From the NCBI GenBank assembly GCA_003136335.1, contig PLEA01000312.1, forward strand, positions 1 to 6,963: DNA of 6,963 bases, written 5' to 3'. The notes beneath the pieces were generated by a model. It was not told the origin of the DNA. It searched no databases and was given only the letters and a program-made list of their open reading frames with translations. Source of the stretch: Acidobacteriaceae bacterium. Lineage in GTDB: Bacteria > Acidobacteriota > Terriglobia > Terriglobales > SbA1. The translations under genes and the position numbers were made by a program. Below are positions 6,274 through 6,963 of the stretch, one piece after another (position 1 is the stretch's first letter; each line of letters starts with the position of its first letter).

Positions 6274-6293
6274 CCCGGCACGGAAGTGCCGGG
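6274..6293. repeat. 8-bp-stem palindrome with GGAA tetraloop
   Basis: CCCGGCAC (6274-6281) and GTGCCGGG (6286-6293) form a perfect stem closed by GGAA, a stable GNRA-type RNA tetraloop when transcribed rightward. It shares the GGCAC core with the hairpin at 6141-6161 but is a separate sequence. No T-tract follows. Confidence 0.55.
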
Positions 6294-6315
6294 TCAGAGT
6301 CGGATAAATACACGA

Positions 6316-6328
6316 GTCCCGCAGGGAC
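6316..6328. repeat. Short GTCCC/GGGAC palindrome
   Basis: GTCCC (6316-6320) and GGGAC (6324-6328) flank GCA, inside the phrase CGAGTCCCGCAGGGACGG. It lies 22 bp after the previous hairpin, and the pair may be one composite repeat unit. Stem length alone would not be persuasive. Confidence 0.4.
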
Positions 6329-6404
6329 GGCTCGAGTTCTCATGCACTCTCTTTAGCCCGTGAGGGGACCGTGGCTCCCATCGAAGCATCGCTGAGAACC
6401 AGTT

Positions 6405-6899
6405 CTACCGCGAGCTAGTCTGCGCCTTTTTTAGAATCGCAATCTGCCCAGCGTGATAAAGCTCATGCTGGGCGATCCCGTGCAGCATGCGGTAAAAGTC
6501 ATAGCGCTTGCCGGGAACGCGATCACCGAGGCGCGAGTCGGGCAGAGCGCCGACGGTTCTTACAAGAGCGTCGTGTGTGTGTCTCGTCTCCGCGATAGCC
6601 TTGCGCCATGCCACTTCCGTCGACGTGGATACAAGCGGAAAATTCGCCAAACCGGTGGGCTGACATTTTTCTCCGCTCAGCCTGCGGGAAGCCGCGCCGT
6701 CCCAAACTGCAATGTGCAACACGAGCTCCCAGATGCTGTGAATCTTAGGCAGCGGCGTAGCAGCCGCCGTGACCGCGTCTACGTCCTCCAGCAATTCGAT
6801 CAGGGCAGGCCCGTGCCACGCATTACCGTCGAAAGCGCGGCGAAGCTGGTCGGCGATGCGAGCGGCTTGGGACTGGGTTCGTGTGCGCTTCGATTTCAT
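6405..6899 (-). CDS. DinB-superfamily metal-binding four-helix protein
   Basis: This 164-residue protein has the DinB/YfiT-like pattern of a four-helix bundle with three metal-binding histidines: His62 in WELVLHIAVWD, and His145 and His149 in GIAQHELYHAGQIAILKK near the C-terminus. Those two segments are the family's most conserved parts, and the length is typical (about 150-170). DinB-fold proteins are cytoplasmic and mostly uncharacterised; some relatives transfer small thiols such as bacillithiol or mycothiol, and several respond to DNA damage. No specific activity can be assigned here. The first 12 residues are basic and probably disordered. ATG 6899 is well supported: the minus strand has AAGGGAAGG at 6917-6909, 9 nt before the start. 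It stands alone on its strand, with the repeat-rich gap 6085-6404 after its stop. Confidence 0.93.
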   Translation of the reverse strand: MKSKRTRTQSQAARIADQLRRAFDGNAWHGPALIELLEDVDAVTAAATPLPKIHSIWELVLHIAVWDGAASRRLSGEKCQPTGLANFPLVSTSTEVAWRKAIAETRHTHDALVRTVGALPDSRLGDRVPGKRYDFYRMLHGIAQHELYHAGQIAILKKAQTSSR

Positions 6900-6908
6900 C
6901 GAATCAAA

Positions 6909-6917
6909 CCTTCCCTT
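6909..6917 (-). promoter_or_regulatory. Ribosome binding site of the DinB gene
   Basis: The minus strand reads AAGGGAAGG, ending 9 nt before ATG 6899. It is the clearest Shine-Dalgarno site in the window and fixes this start. Confidence 0.6.
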
Positions 6918-6939
6918 CGTCTGCTATAACCGCGATTTC

Positions 6940-6956
6940 CGCCGTGTTCGCCGTGT
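6940..6956. repeat. Two copies of CGCCGTGT, 9-bp period
   Basis: CGCCGTGT occurs at 6940-6947 and again at 6949-6956, one base apart. It lies upstream of the DinB gene at the window edge, so more copies could follow outside. The phrase resembles the period-9 intergenic repeat family (CTCCGTGTC-like units) found in many bacterial genomes; that link is from memory. On the minus strand a perfect TTGACA (6959-6954) overlaps the outer copy, but the nearest TATAGC is 25 bp away, too far for a standard promoter. Confidence 0.5.
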
Positions 6957-6963
6957 CAAAAAT

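Noticed and set aside
1..6963. A defence island, CRISPR array, toxin-antitoxin pair, phage segment or biosynthetic cluster
   Set aside because: The genes are ordinary housekeeping or envelope families. No direct-repeat array, integrase, transposase or paired small toxin-like gene was seen.

Overview
The window carries seven protein-coding genes (one cut by the left edge) in a moderately GC-rich, tightly packed bacterial chromosome segment. The protein set suggests an Acidobacteriota genome, perhaps Terriglobia: a secreted M13 peptidase, a membrane-tethered MutS-type ATPase, a TonB protein with a long Gln/Pro linker, a Gfo/Idh/MocA dehydrogenase of the UDP-GlcNAc 3-dehydrogenase type, DUF486 and DinB. 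The hairpin-rich intergenic repeats fit the same group. This placement is inference; there is no rRNA or marker gene. I see no tRNA, rRNA, CRISPR array, transposase or phage gene.

Layout, left to right. Bases 1-330 (+) are the 3' end of an M13 (neprilysin/PepO) metallopeptidase. It converges, with a gap of only 25 bp, on a three-gene run read leftward from 4178: a TonB-family protein (4178-3078), a YgiD-type extradiol dioxygenase (about 2966-2181) and a membrane-anchored MutS-domain ATPase (2158-356). The dioxygenase has its own good sigma70-like promoter (3012-3039). The ATPase starts 22 bp after the dioxygenase stop, so those two probably share a transcript. A 404-bp gap (4179-4582) holds a 14-bp tandem repeat at a candidate tonB promoter and a hairpin repeat. 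Next comes the minus-strand Gfo/Idh/MocA dehydrogenase (4583 to about 5620), whose expected start codon is missing. Divergent from it is the small membrane protein DUF486 (5755-6084, +). A 320-bp gap (6085-6404) contains four short palindromes of dispersed-repeat type. A minus-strand DinB-fold protein (6405-6899) follows, with a 9-bp-period repeat upstream.

The genes do not form one evident pathway. TonB and the M13 peptidase act at the cell envelope, and the dehydrogenase probably makes a nucleotide-sugar precursor for an envelope glycan or lipid A. The dioxygenase, the ATPase and DinB have no clear link to these. I found no convincing new multi-gene system. The points most worth a second look are the membrane-tethered MutS-type ATPase paired with the dioxygenase, the start-less dehydrogenase frame, the TonB protein with a 60-residue cytoplasmic extension, and the intergenic palindromes.
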